Part shown: piece after piece, positions 6,734 to 11,668 of the stretch
How positions within the stretch are numbered: position 1 is the stretch's first letter
Layout: every line of letters starts with the position of its first letter
Source: JBHPCZ01 sp042573625
GTDB lineage: Bacteria > Desulfobacterota > Desulfobacteria > Desulfobacterales > UBA11574
Length of the DNA: 11,668 nt
Assembly: GCA_042573625.1 (NCBI GenBank)
Contig: JBHPCZ010000106.1
Span: 1-11,668, forward strand
Direction of reading: 5' to 3'
Notes under the pieces: generated by a model
What the model was told of the DNA's origin: nothing
Database searches by the model: none
The model's input: only the letters and a program-made list of their open reading frames with translations
Position numbers and translations under genes: made by a program

Positions 6734-7243
6734 ATGACACTACTTGAAATTCTGACATATCCTGACATATTTCTCAAACAACCGACAAAACCCGTAGAAA
6801 ATATAGACGGTTCCATTCAGAACCTGATCGACGACATGGCGTTCACCATGTATAAAGCGCCCGGCGTCGGTCTGGCCGCGATACAAGTCGGGTTCGACAA
6901 AAGTATTCTTGTGTATGATATTTCGCCCGTCGAAGAAGAAAAATCTTTACAGGTACTTATTAATCCCAGGATTGTTAACAGTGACGGCGAAACGATTTCA
7001 GAAAATGAGGGATGTCTCAGCGTGCCTGATTTCAGGGCAGATGTAAAACGCGCGGTTTCCATACGGGTTGAAGGCTTTGACAGGGAAGGAAAAGAGCTCC
7101 AAATAGAGGCTGAGGGAATACTGGCAACCGTGTTACAACACGAGATTGATCATTTAAACGGAACGCTTTTCATTGATCGCATAAGTCCTTTAAAAAGAGC
7201 GCTTTATAAAAAACGGATAAAAAAGCATTTAAAACAAAAGTGA
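6734..7243 (+). CDS. def: Peptide deformylase
   Basis: Deformylase removes the formyl group from the N-terminal methionine of nascent proteins and uses a metal ion, usually iron. All three family motifs are visible: GVGLAAIQVG (44-53), EGCLSVP (92-98) and QHEIDHLNG (135-143). They give metal ligands Cys94, His136 and His140 and catalytic Glu137. The first motif has isoleucine in place of the common proline (GLAAPQ), a variant that keeps the glutamine. The 169-residue length is typical. ATG 6734 has an AGGG site about 8 nt upstream. The stop codon overlaps the fmt start (GTGA at 7240-7243), implying translational coupling with the enzyme that adds the formyl group. Confidence 0.97.
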   Translation: MTLLEILTYPDIFLKQPTKPVENIDGSIQNLIDDMAFTMYKAPGVGLAAIQVGFDKSILVYDISPVEEEKSLQVLINPRIVNSDGETISENEGCLSVPDFRADVKRAVSIRVEGFDREGKELQIEAEGILATVLQHEIDHLNGTLFIDRISPLKRALYKKRIKKHLKQK

Positions 7244-8193
7244 CAAAGAGATTCAGAATAATTTTTATGGGTACACCGGATTTTGCGGTGCCGCCCTTAA
7301 AAGCCCTTCACAAATCCAGCCATGACGTGGCGCTTGTCGTCACCCAGCCTGATCGGCCAAAAGGACGGGGTCGAATAATTGCCTCACCACCAGCCAAGAA
7401 AGCTGCTGAAGCCTTGGGATATAATTTAATTCAGCCGCTGGATATCCGAAGCGAAGCGTTTGAAAAACAGATAACAGGAATAGCGCCGGACTTAATTGTC
7501 GTCGTCGCCTATGGTAAAATACTTCCAAAGAATATCTTGAACCTGCCGCAAATAGGCACAATAAACATCCACGCATCACTCCTGCCAAAATATCGGGGAC
7601 CGGCACCGATTCACTGGGCCATCATAAACGGAGAAAAGGAAACCGGTGTCACCAGCATGTTTGTGGATGAAGGTTTAGATACGGGCGACATCCTCCTCTC
7701 TTCAAAGGTTGAAATTGCGCCGAATGATACATCCGCCACGCTTCATGACCGTTTGTCTCTTCTTGGCGGAGATCTGCTGGTGAGAACCTTGGCGGCGCTT
7801 GAGGCCGGCGAACTAAAACCGATTCCTCAAGATCATGCACGAGCCACCCATTCTACATTGCTGAAAAAAAAGGACGGGCATATCGATTGGAAAAAATCAG
7901 CCAAAAAACTGGATGCATTCATCCGTGGGATGACACCATGGCCCGGTGCTTTTACTTTCTACGGGACAAGACGTCTCAATATCTTTTCTGCATGTCCCGT
8001 CTCTATGGATGCTGACGAAAAGCCCGGAACCGTTATCAAATCCTTCCCGGATGAACTGCGCGTCGCTACGGGAAAAGGGGCCCTATCCATTACGGAAATC
8101 CAGGGTGCATCAGGAAAGCGTCTTCAGATCAAAGAATTTCTGAGGGGATGCAAAATAACCGCCGGCACCGTTCTGGGCTTATATAATACCTGA
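7240..8193 (+). CDS. fmt: Methionyl-tRNA formyltransferase
   Basis: Fmt transfers a formyl group from 10-formyltetrahydrofolate to initiator Met-tRNA. The N-terminal domain shows MGTPDFAVP (10-18) and INIHASLLPKYRGPAPI (108-124), with Asn109 and His111. DEGLDTGDIL (143-152) carries the catalytic aspartate Asp147. The C-terminal tRNA-binding domain begins near residue 205 and includes DGHIDW and RGMTPWPGAF. At 317 residues it is full length. The GTG start at 7240 overlaps the end of def by four bases. The gene order def-fmt is widespread in bacteria. Confidence 0.97.
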   Translation: MTKRFRIIFMGTPDFAVPPLKALHKSSHDVALVVTQPDRPKGRGRIIASPPAKKAAEALGYNLIQPLDIRSEAFEKQITGIAPDLIVVVAYGKILPKNILNLPQIGTINIHASLLPKYRGPAPIHWAIINGEKETGVTSMFVDEGLDTGDILLSSKVEIAPNDTSATLHDRLSLLGGDLLVRTLAALEAGELKPIPQDHARATHSTLLKKKDGHIDWKKSAKKLDAFIRGMTPWPGAFTFYGTRRLNIFSACPVSMDADEKPGTVIKSFPDELRVATGKGALSITEIQGASGKRLQIKEFLRGCKITAGTVLGLYNT

Positions 8194-8249
8194 ACCTTGC
8201 GTGAAATATTCGGGATAGTCGAGAAGGTGAACAATCCGGGCACAGGCGC

Positions 8250-8264
8250 CGCCCCAGAGGGGCG
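8250..8264. other. GC-rich hairpin in the fmt-rsmB gap
   Basis: CGCCCC (8250-8255) pairs with GGGGCG (8259-8264) around an AGA loop, with partial pairing continuing outward. It sits in a GC-rich patch (8235-8330) that differs from its AT-richer surroundings. No T-run follows, so termination is not evident. The rest of 8194-8352 shows no ORF or recognised element and may be a further part of the neighbouring repeat or a separate insertion. Confidence 0.35.
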
Positions 8265-8352
8265 CTGCCCCGGCGGGAGGACTCGGTTTTGATTTGCCCT
8301 CCGAAGGGGTCCGGAAGGTAAAAACCATGACTGACCCGAATGACCATAAAGT

Positions 8353-8673
8353 GAGATCTTCTCCCTAATAGCGGGAGGCATAGGAAGCCTCCACGACGGG
8401 GGCAGCACCCTCGACCTTGAAAATCGTCGATATTTTTCAGTTACCGAATATCCAATATCCAGCAAGGAATGCCCAATGACAAAGTGTTCTTTTGGCTGCC
8501 TTTGTAATATGATGGCACCCAATTCCACGAAAAATCCAATCCGAAGATAAACACGCTGCTTTTCTTCTATATTCGATATTGAAAACACCGGCGGAATGAT
8601 ACCTTGCGTATCATGGCACCCCGGATCGGTTGAACCTCTCCGGGTCCTCCGCCTATCAGAGGCGGAGAGTTTA
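8353..8673. repeat. Dispersed repeat, copy 2 (~321 bp)
   Basis: Homologous to 1917-2245 along its length and in the same orientation. Its right end is a hairpin CTCCGCCT/AGGCGGAG (about 8647-8667) followed by GTTTA. Copy 1 has a different stem sequence at the same place, so pairing is kept while bases differ. The left end has short stems, CTCCC/GGGAG near 8361-8377. It sits between fmt and rsmB, where operons of this type are usually tight or carry another gene. The minus-strand frame through it yields a 'SLLDIGYS' phrase that I regard as non-coding. Confidence 0.75.
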
Positions 8674-8704
8674 ATGCAAAACTAATATCCTCAGGAACAA
8701 CCTC

Positions 8705-10063
8705 ATGGCTGATAATGCACGCAAAACCGCGCTCTCTGTTCTGAATACGCTGGATAAGGGGCACAGAATTCTGGATAGCGTACTGGACGATGTTCTGGGT
8801 AAGGATCCGTCCTTCTCACCAAGAGACAAGGGATTGATATACGCCCTTGTGTACGGTGTTCTGAGATGGCGGGGCAACCTCGACTGGATCATTGGGCATT
8901 TTTCTAAAACCCCTCTCAACCGGATCGATCCCGGAGTATTGAACATCCTGCGGATCGGACTGTTCCAAATCAAATTTTTAAGTCGAATACCGGTTTCAGC
9001 AGCAATTAACACATCGGTTGAAATGACCAAATCTTTTGCCGCGCCCTGGGTGGTAGGGTATGTTAATGCGACCTTACGAAGTGCAGCCAAAGGATATCAG
9101 ACGGTCCCCTTCCCCGAACTTTCTGAAGATCCCGTAATTGCAATAGCATCGAAAAAATCATTTCCGAAATGGCTCATCGCGCGTTGGGTGAGCCGGCTGG
9201 GAATCGAAGAGACCCTGGCGCTCTGCGATGCGATAAATACCATCCCCCCCATTACCATTCGCACCAATAGTCTAAAATCCGCCCGAAAAAAGCTCATAAA
9301 ATCCCTGGAATTTGATGCCAAACATATTGAAAAGACAAATTATTCATCGACTGGAATTTCCTTCTCAAACCCCAAAAGACCGATATCGGAAATAAAGGCC
9401 TTTGAAGAAGGATGGTTCCAGGTGCAGGATGAAGCAGCACAGCTTGTTACCCTTCTTTTGAATCCTCAGCCCGGTGAAACTGTTTTGGACGCATGTGCCG
9501 GACTCGGCGGAAAGACAGGACACATTGCCCAGATGATGGAAAATCACGGCAGGCTTGTCGCCATGGATAAGGACGAGAAAAAGCTGCAGCGACTCGAGGT
9601 TGAAATGACTCGGCTGGGTGTATCAATTGTTTCCATCCTTCCACACGATCTCAATTATCCTTTAAGCGGGAATCGCGTTGAAATGTTTGACCGTATTTTG
9701 TTGGACGCACCGTGCTCCGGTCTGGGCGTTCTCAGGAGAAACCCGGATACAAAATGGTCCATGTCAAAAAAGAAACTCAGCTACCATAAAGAGAAGCAGG
9801 CGAAATTCATGGAGAACCTGATGCATCTTGTCAAGCCGTCAGGCGTTTTGGTATATGCGGTGTGCAGCACTGAACCCGAGGAAAATATGGCGGTCGTAAA
9901 AGACTTTTTGAACAAACATTCAGAATTTGCGATAGAAAAAGGCGGAATGGGGCTTCCCTCCAATGCGAATCATCTTATCGATCAGGATGGTTTCTTGAGG
10001 ACCTTTCCCCATCTTCACAGCATGGATGGTTTTTTTTCGGTTTGCCTTAAACGGACAAAATAG
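8705..10063 (+). CDS. rsmB: 16S rRNA (cytosine-967-C5)-methyltransferase
   Basis: RsmB methylates C967 of 16S rRNA using S-adenosylmethionine. Residues 1-130 are a NusB-like RNA-binding domain. Residues 235-452 are the Rossmann-type methyltransferase: FQVQDEAAQLV (238-248), the SAM-binding motif VLDACAGLGGKTGHIA (260-275), LDAPCSGLGVLRRNPD (333-348) with Cys337, and YAVCSTEPEEN (384-394) with the nucleophile candidate Cys387. The last motif normally reads TCS; valine replaces threonine here. At 452 residues it is full length. ATG 8705 follows AGGA about 9 nt upstream. It comes after fmt in the same direction, but the ~510-bp gap with a repeat means co-transcription is uncertain. Confidence 0.96.
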   Translation: MADNARKTALSVLNTLDKGHRILDSVLDDVLGKDPSFSPRDKGLIYALVYGVLRWRGNLDWIIGHFSKTPLNRIDPGVLNILRIGLFQIKFLSRIPVSAAINTSVEMTKSFAAPWVVGYVNATLRSAAKGYQTVPFPELSEDPVIAIASKKSFPKWLIARWVSRLGIEETLALCDAINTIPPITIRTNSLKSARKKLIKSLEFDAKHIEKTNYSSTGISFSNPKRPISEIKAFEEGWFQVQDEAAQLVTLLLNPQPGETVLDACAGLGGKTGHIAQMMENHGRLVAMDKDEKKLQRLEVEMTRLGVSIVSILPHDLNYPLSGNRVEMFDRILLDAPCSGLGVLRRNPDTKWSMSKKKLSYHKEKQAKFMENLMHLVKPSGVLVYAVCSTEPEENMAVVKDFLNKHSEFAIEKGGMGLPSNANHLIDQDGFLRTFPHLHSMDGFFSVCLKRTK

Positions 10064-10079
10064 GCGTGGTTAAAGGGTT

Positions 10080-10102
10080 TGCGCTAATTTTATCGCATTT
10101 TT
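10080..10102 (+). terminator. Weak candidate terminator after rsmB
   Basis: TGCG (10080-10083) pairs with CGCA (10094-10097) and is followed by five T residues. The stem is only 4 bp, so it is a weak candidate, but it lies 17 nt after the rsmB stop. Confidence 0.3.
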
Positions 10103-10157
10103 GTCGTGAATTTGAACGGTTAAACATTAAATGATAGAAACAATTTGAAATTTGAGG

Positions 10158-10280
10158 TGGTATCCAATCTGGACACTTTTTTAACGTGACCGTGAGCCTC
10201 GGTTGTGTTGAATTTTGAACGTTTCTCTTGTTGCCCTTCAGCACCTTTAACCCTTTTGGGTGCGGCTTTCTGCCTTTCAT
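10158..10280 (-). pseudogene. Truncated P27-family phage terminase small subunit (N-terminal fragment)
   Basis: The minus-strand frame from ATG 10280 begins MKGRKPHPKGLKVLKGNKRN and continues to a CPDWI motif at residues 36-40. This matches the start of P27-type terminase small subunits, which recognise phage DNA for packaging: M-x-G-R-K-P-x-P-x-x-L-K-x-L-x-G-N, then a 'CP-x-W-L' motif. A strong AGGAGG ribosome-binding site lies about 5 nt upstream. After residue 43 the similarity stops; the frame runs on to 10047 for 77 residues in total, but that tail looks like random sequence. The full family protein is roughly 100-160 residues. This is therefore a remnant left by a deletion or insertion junction near 10150-10160. 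Part of its 3' frame overlaps the end of rsmB. Confidence 0.65.
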
Positions 10281-10464
10281 ATGGCCTCCTGACTACTTAA
10301 TTCTATACAAAACATATTGTGACTTTTTCACTTAATTTTAGCGACGCTAATGTTTGCCTGCAGCATCGGTATGAAAAAAAAATATATCAGCGATTCGAAG
10401 TACCCCTATCCCCTTGGTATCATTAAGCAAACCATAACTGTGACCATTTTCACCAAATAAATGT
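10281..10464. other. Gap between terminase fragment and RNA array, nothing recognised
   Basis: This AT-rich stretch carries no ORF I trust. Two short GTGAC/TTTTCAC segments (10319-10331 and 10440-10452) resemble each other; the second leads directly into the first unit of the array and is mirrored before the third unit (about 10913-10945). The minus-strand promoter of the terminase fragment would be here, but no clear box was found. Confidence 0.3.
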
Positions 10465-10515
10465 ACCACATTGTAGCACTTTATTCTTGACAAGCCCTTT
10501 TTTAAACAATACAAG
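10465..10515 (+). promoter_or_regulatory. Operator and promoter of unit A1
   Basis: The palindrome ACCACA-T-TGTAGC (10465-10477) is followed 9 nt later by TTGACA (10487-10492), a 17-nt spacer and TACAAG (10510-10515). The -35 box is perfect and the -10 box is weak, a pattern that suits activation by a protein bound at the palindrome. Confidence 0.65.
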
Positions 10516-10521
10516 AAAGCA

Positions 10522-10627
10522 GGGCATATAAATGTCCTTACACACCTCCAACCCTTATTAACCTCTTAACTCCTTTTTCATTGAGATGCCCCTTAAGTTT
10601 GGCGCTTACTGGGGCATCTCTATTTTT
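10522..10627 (+). ncRNA. Predicted small RNA A1 (~105 nt)
   Basis: The start is placed about 7 nt after the -10 box and the end at the terminator U-tract. The segment contains a CACCTCC heptamer (10543-10549), identical to the anti-Shine-Dalgarno part of bacterial 16S rRNA 3' ends, inside the 25-nt core shared with A2. The core has little self-complementarity and should be single-stranded. The transcript has no convincing ORF. It could base-pair with ribosome-binding sites, by analogy to C-rich regulatory RNAs in other bacteria. The RNA itself is inferred from promoter and terminator only. Confidence 0.6.
10583..10627 (+). terminator. Intrinsic terminator of unit A1
   Basis: GAGATGCCCC (10583-10592) and GGGGCATCTC (10611-10620) form a perfect 10-bp stem with an 18-nt loop, followed by TATTTTT. 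The loop contains TTTGGCGCTTACT, which is nearly the same as in the A2 terminator, so the loop may matter too. Confidence 0.85.
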
Positions 10628-10642
10628 ACCCACATTAAATAT

Positions 10643-10692
10643 ACCACAATGTAGTATTTTCTCTTGACAGCGAGCTTTTGAATTTTTATAAA
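10643..10692 (+). promoter_or_regulatory. Operator and promoter of unit B1
   Basis: ACCACA-A-TGTAGT (10643-10655) precedes TTGACA (10664-10669), a 17-nt spacer and TATAAA (10687-10692). This is the strongest promoter of the four. The operator sits 16 bp after the A1 terminator U-tract. Confidence 0.7.
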
Positions 10693-10698
10693 GAATAT

Positions 10699-10775
10699 GA
10701 CCTAGCCCCCTCCCAACAATCCCACCTTAATGTCAGTTGAGGCCTACTCGGGAGGGGGTTGGGCTCTTAACGTCT
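10699..10775 (+). ncRNA. Predicted hairpin RNA B1 (~70 nt)
   Basis: Transcription from the B1 promoter would begin about 5 nt before AGCCCCCTCCC (10704-10714), which pairs with GGGAGGGGGTTGGGCT (10750-10765) with an AA/TT bulge region. An inner hairpin, CCTTAA (10725-10730) with TTGAGG (10737-10742), fits inside. The sequence CTCCCAAC after the first arm recalls the CTCCAAC core of the A units. No strong U-tract follows; a small AACG/CGTT stem with TTCTTTTT at 10769-10788 may end the RNA. Alternatively the hairpin is only a terminator for reading from either side. Confidence 0.5.
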
Positions 10776-10836
10776 ACGTTTTCTTTTTCCAACCATGCAG
10801 TGAAATTTACATTCTGAGAATAAGATAGTCAAATTT

Positions 10837-10865
10837 GGGGGTTGTTGAAGTCGACAACAAACCCC
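10837..10865. other. Hairpin in the spacer between B1 and A2
   Basis: The 11-nt arms 10837-10847 and 10855-10865 pair with one mismatch around a 7-nt loop. The spacer 10776-10952 is the only part of the array without a copy elsewhere in the window; apart from this hairpin I see nothing in it. No T-run follows. Confidence 0.4.
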
Positions 10866-10952
10866 GTCAGTGGCGCCCGTTAAATGCTCGATTTGGGAAA
10901 AGTCAGTATGGGTGTCACTTTTTTTCCTTCACATTTTCCACTCAACAAAAGT

Positions 10953-11002
10953 ATCACAATGTGGTGAATTTTTCTTGATAAATCCCTTTTGAAACATATT
11001 GT
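10953..11002 (+). promoter_or_regulatory. Operator and promoter of unit A2
   Basis: ATCACA-A-TGTGGT (10953-10965) precedes TTGATA (10975-10980) and, after 16 nt, TATTGT (10997-11002). Both boxes are imperfect, as in A1, so the A units have weaker core promoters than the B units. Confidence 0.6.
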
Positions 11003-11008
11003 ATAGGT

Positions 11009-11107
11009 AGGACAAAGCCCATATACCCTCCAACCCTTATTAACCTCTTAAGCATTTAGCATTAGGATGCCCAGTGAACTTGGCACTTACGGGGCATTCC
11101 TATTTTT
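11009..11107 (+). ncRNA. Predicted small RNA A2 (~99 nt)
   Basis: Like A1, it carries the C-rich 25-nt core (11027-11051), here preceded by an extra C (CCCTCC). The first 15-20 nt differ from A1, while the core and terminator region are kept. A 66-codon frame crosses the 3' half into B2 but resembles no protein and has no ribosome-binding site. The RNA is inferred from sequence signals only. Confidence 0.6.
11064..11107 (+). terminator. Intrinsic terminator of unit A2
   Basis: AGGATGCCC (11064-11072) pairs with GGGCATTCCT (11092-11101) with one bulged T, followed by TATTTTT. The outer base pairs differ from those of A1 (AGG/CCT versus GAG/CTC), yet pairing is kept. The loop keeps TTGGCACTTAC. 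Confidence 0.8.
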
Positions 11108-11122
11108 ACCCACATGGCAACC

Positions 11123-11174
11123 GCCACAATGTGGTTATTTTTTCCTTGACACCTTTATCCTTGATTATTATTCT
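11123..11174 (+). promoter_or_regulatory. Operator and promoter of unit B2
   Basis: GCCACA-A-TGTGGT (11123-11135) precedes TTGACA (11146-11151), a 17-nt spacer and TATTCT (11169-11174). Confidence 0.65.
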
Positions 11175-11180
11175 AAAAGT

Positions 11181-11252
11181 AGCCCCTTCTCCAACCTTCC
11201 TTTTGGAGGTGCCAGATTGTAGGAGATTCAGCACCGGAGAAGGGGCTTTCTT
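11181..11252 (+). ncRNA. Predicted hairpin RNA B2 (~70 nt)
   Basis: The predicted start coincides with AGCCCCTTCTCC (11181-11192), which pairs perfectly over 12 bp with GGAGAAGGGGCT (11236-11247), followed by a short T-rich tail (TTCTTATT). An inner stem GGTGC (11208-11212)/GCACC (11231-11235) is possible. CTCCAA (11189-11194) can alternatively pair with TTGGAG (11203-11208). Read on the minus strand, the same hairpin ends in ACTTTTAG and could terminate the bS21-like gene. It may therefore be a terminator, an RNA gene, or both. Confidence 0.5.
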
Positions 11253-11257
11253 ATTAG

Positions 11258-11539
11258 TTATCGAGCCTTTCTAAAAGCTTTGCGCGATTCAGACCTCCTC
11301 CTCTTCTGTTCCGCTTTGCGGGCCTTATATCTTTTTCGGTCTGCCACGCCTGAATACAGTCCATGAATTTTAAGCATCCGAAGTGTACCGTCTGCCTGTG
11401 ATCGTCTGCGCAGAAGCCGGAGCGCTTTTTCAAGATTACTGTACGAATCTACAAAGGCCACGGGGTTGTCTTGGAATACTCTCTTGGGGATTTCAGGTAA
11501 GCGCCTGTAACGCCCTCTGACCACTTCAAATGGTTTCAT
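11258..11539 (-). CDS. Small basic protein resembling ribosomal protein bS21
   Basis: This 93-residue protein is extremely rich in Arg and Lys. Residues 33-83 recall bS21: a short helix with 'E-x-A-L-R' (LEKALRLLRRRSQADGTLR), a Tyr near the middle (GLY), then a long basic helix (RKRYKARKAEQKRRR). The N-terminal 30 residues (EVVRGRYRRLPEIPKR) are an extension not usual in bS21, which is typically about 60-70 residues. bS21 sits near the 16S rRNA 3' end and helps mRNA binding, and phage-borne copies are known from other systems. ATG 11539 is the first start after an in-frame TGA and has no obvious ribosome-binding site, so a later start is possible. The similarity is by pattern only. Confidence 0.6.
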   Translation of the reverse strand: MKPFEVVRGRYRRLPEIPKRVFQDNPVAFVDSYSNLEKALRLLRRRSQADGTLRMLKIHGLYSGVADRKRYKARKAEQKRRRSESRKAFRKAR

Positions 11540-11668
11540 ATGGTTTCAATGCATGCTTCTATGTGATCCCTCTGCATGGTAATACATGTATACGCGTATG
11601 TTTTCGTTTATATATATATGAGCAGTCGGGGAGTTTTTATCTTAAAGCTTTATAAATTAGCGAAATGG
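11540..11668. other. Upstream region of the bS21-like gene
   Basis: This AT-rich stretch contains a perfect 10-bp palindrome ATACGCGTAT (11590-11599) beside ACATGT (11584-11589), and an alternating TA tract at about 11610-11619 that could serve as a -10 region on either strand. A direct duplication of ATGAAACC surrounds the start codon on the minus strand. No gene is seen before the window ends. Confidence 0.3.

Larger units (their letters stand above)
10445..11252 (+). repeat. Tandem duplicated A-B array of four operator-promoter-hairpin units
   Basis: Four units follow one another on the plus strand in order A1-B1-A2-B2. Operator centres are at 10471, 10649, 10959 and 11129, so A-to-B distances are 178 and 170 and A1-to-A2 and B1-to-B2 distances are 488 and 480. 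The blocks 10545-10569 and 11027-11051 are identical over 25 nt. The blocks 10620-10635 and 11100-11115 (end of each A terminator into the next operator) are identical over 16 nt. The remaining bases diverge strongly, so conservation is concentrated in promoter, core and hairpin parts. No credible protein is encoded. Confidence 0.8.

Noticed and set aside
8124..8588. Minus-strand 154-codon ORF containing a 'SLLDIGYS' phrase
   Set aside because: It lies across the end of fmt and inside repeat copy 2. The phrase comes from repeated GATATTGG-type DNA, and there is no protein-like composition or ribosome-binding site.
10047..10157. C-terminal part of the minus-strand 77-codon frame as functional terminase
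   Set aside because: Similarity ends near residue 43. The rest overlaps the 3' end of rsmB or AT-rich DNA and has no family features.
10704..10765. B1 hairpin as an ordinary terminator of the A1 unit
   Set aside because: A1 already has a complete terminator at 10583-10627, and a promoter lies between it and B1. A terminator role for reading from the right cannot be excluded.
10445..11252. CRISPR array
   Set aside because: Only four units with long, unequal spacing (178, 310, 170) and no uniform repeat/spacer structure; no cas genes in the window.
11074..11274. Plus-strand 66-codon ORF across A2 terminator and B2 unit
   Set aside because: It runs through a terminator, an operator, promoter boxes and a hairpin, has no ribosome-binding site and resembles no protein. 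The RNA reading explains the conserved parts better.

Overview
The window reads like a bacterial chromosome segment, most likely from Desulfobacterota (a Desulfobacterales-type sulfate reducer or relative). This is an inference from gene content: ribF, a YbhN-type membrane protein, def, fmt, rsmB, a DjlA-like co-chaperone and a cysteine-rich double [4Fe-4S] protein. It is also supported by a dispersed repeat whose chance translation contains the 'LLDIGYS' phrase often seen in such genomes. No taxonomic marker gene is present, so the placement is tentative.

Layout. 1-593: a cyclophilin gene broken by a small deletion (73-593). 594-850: a gap with a long-range inverted repeat. 851-1909: a winged-helix-like/double [4Fe-4S] protein. 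1917-2245: copy 1 of a ~325-bp dispersed repeat, filling the gap to the convergent djlA-like gene (2254-3009, minus). 3148-4011: a small two-helix membrane protein (+) and an orphan protein (minus) with its own sigma70-like promoter. 4256-4462: tRNA-Leu(CAG) on the minus strand with promoter and terminator. 4491-10063: a plus-strand housekeeping run of ribF, a YbhN-like transporter-fold protein, def, fmt (4-base overlap with def) and rsmB. Between fmt and rsmB sits copy 2 of the repeat (8353-8673).

10064-11668 is different. A fragment of a P27-type phage terminase small subunit (minus, start at 10280, strong ribosome-binding site) and a very basic bS21-like protein (minus, 11258-11539) flank about 1 kb without a convincing protein gene. 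That 1 kb holds the most interesting signal in the window. Four short transcription units lie in order A1-B1-A2-B2 on the plus strand. Each has a 13-bp ACCACA-N-TGTGGT-type palindrome 14-16 nt upstream of a TTGACA/TTGATA box, a -10 box at 16-17 nt spacing, and then a short hairpin-forming segment. The two A units (about 100 nt) share an identical 25-nt C-rich core and end in intrinsic terminators. The two B units (about 70 nt) are long hairpins whose stems differ in sequence but keep pairing. I propose a co-regulated, tandemly duplicated array of small RNAs whose C-rich cores resemble the anti-Shine-Dalgarno sequence. It lies beside a bS21-like gene and a phage remnant.

How the genes relate: def, fmt and rsmB serve translation (N-formylmethionine handling and 16S rRNA methylation), and ribF supplies FMN/FAD. 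No regulator that would bind the array's operator is visible in the window.
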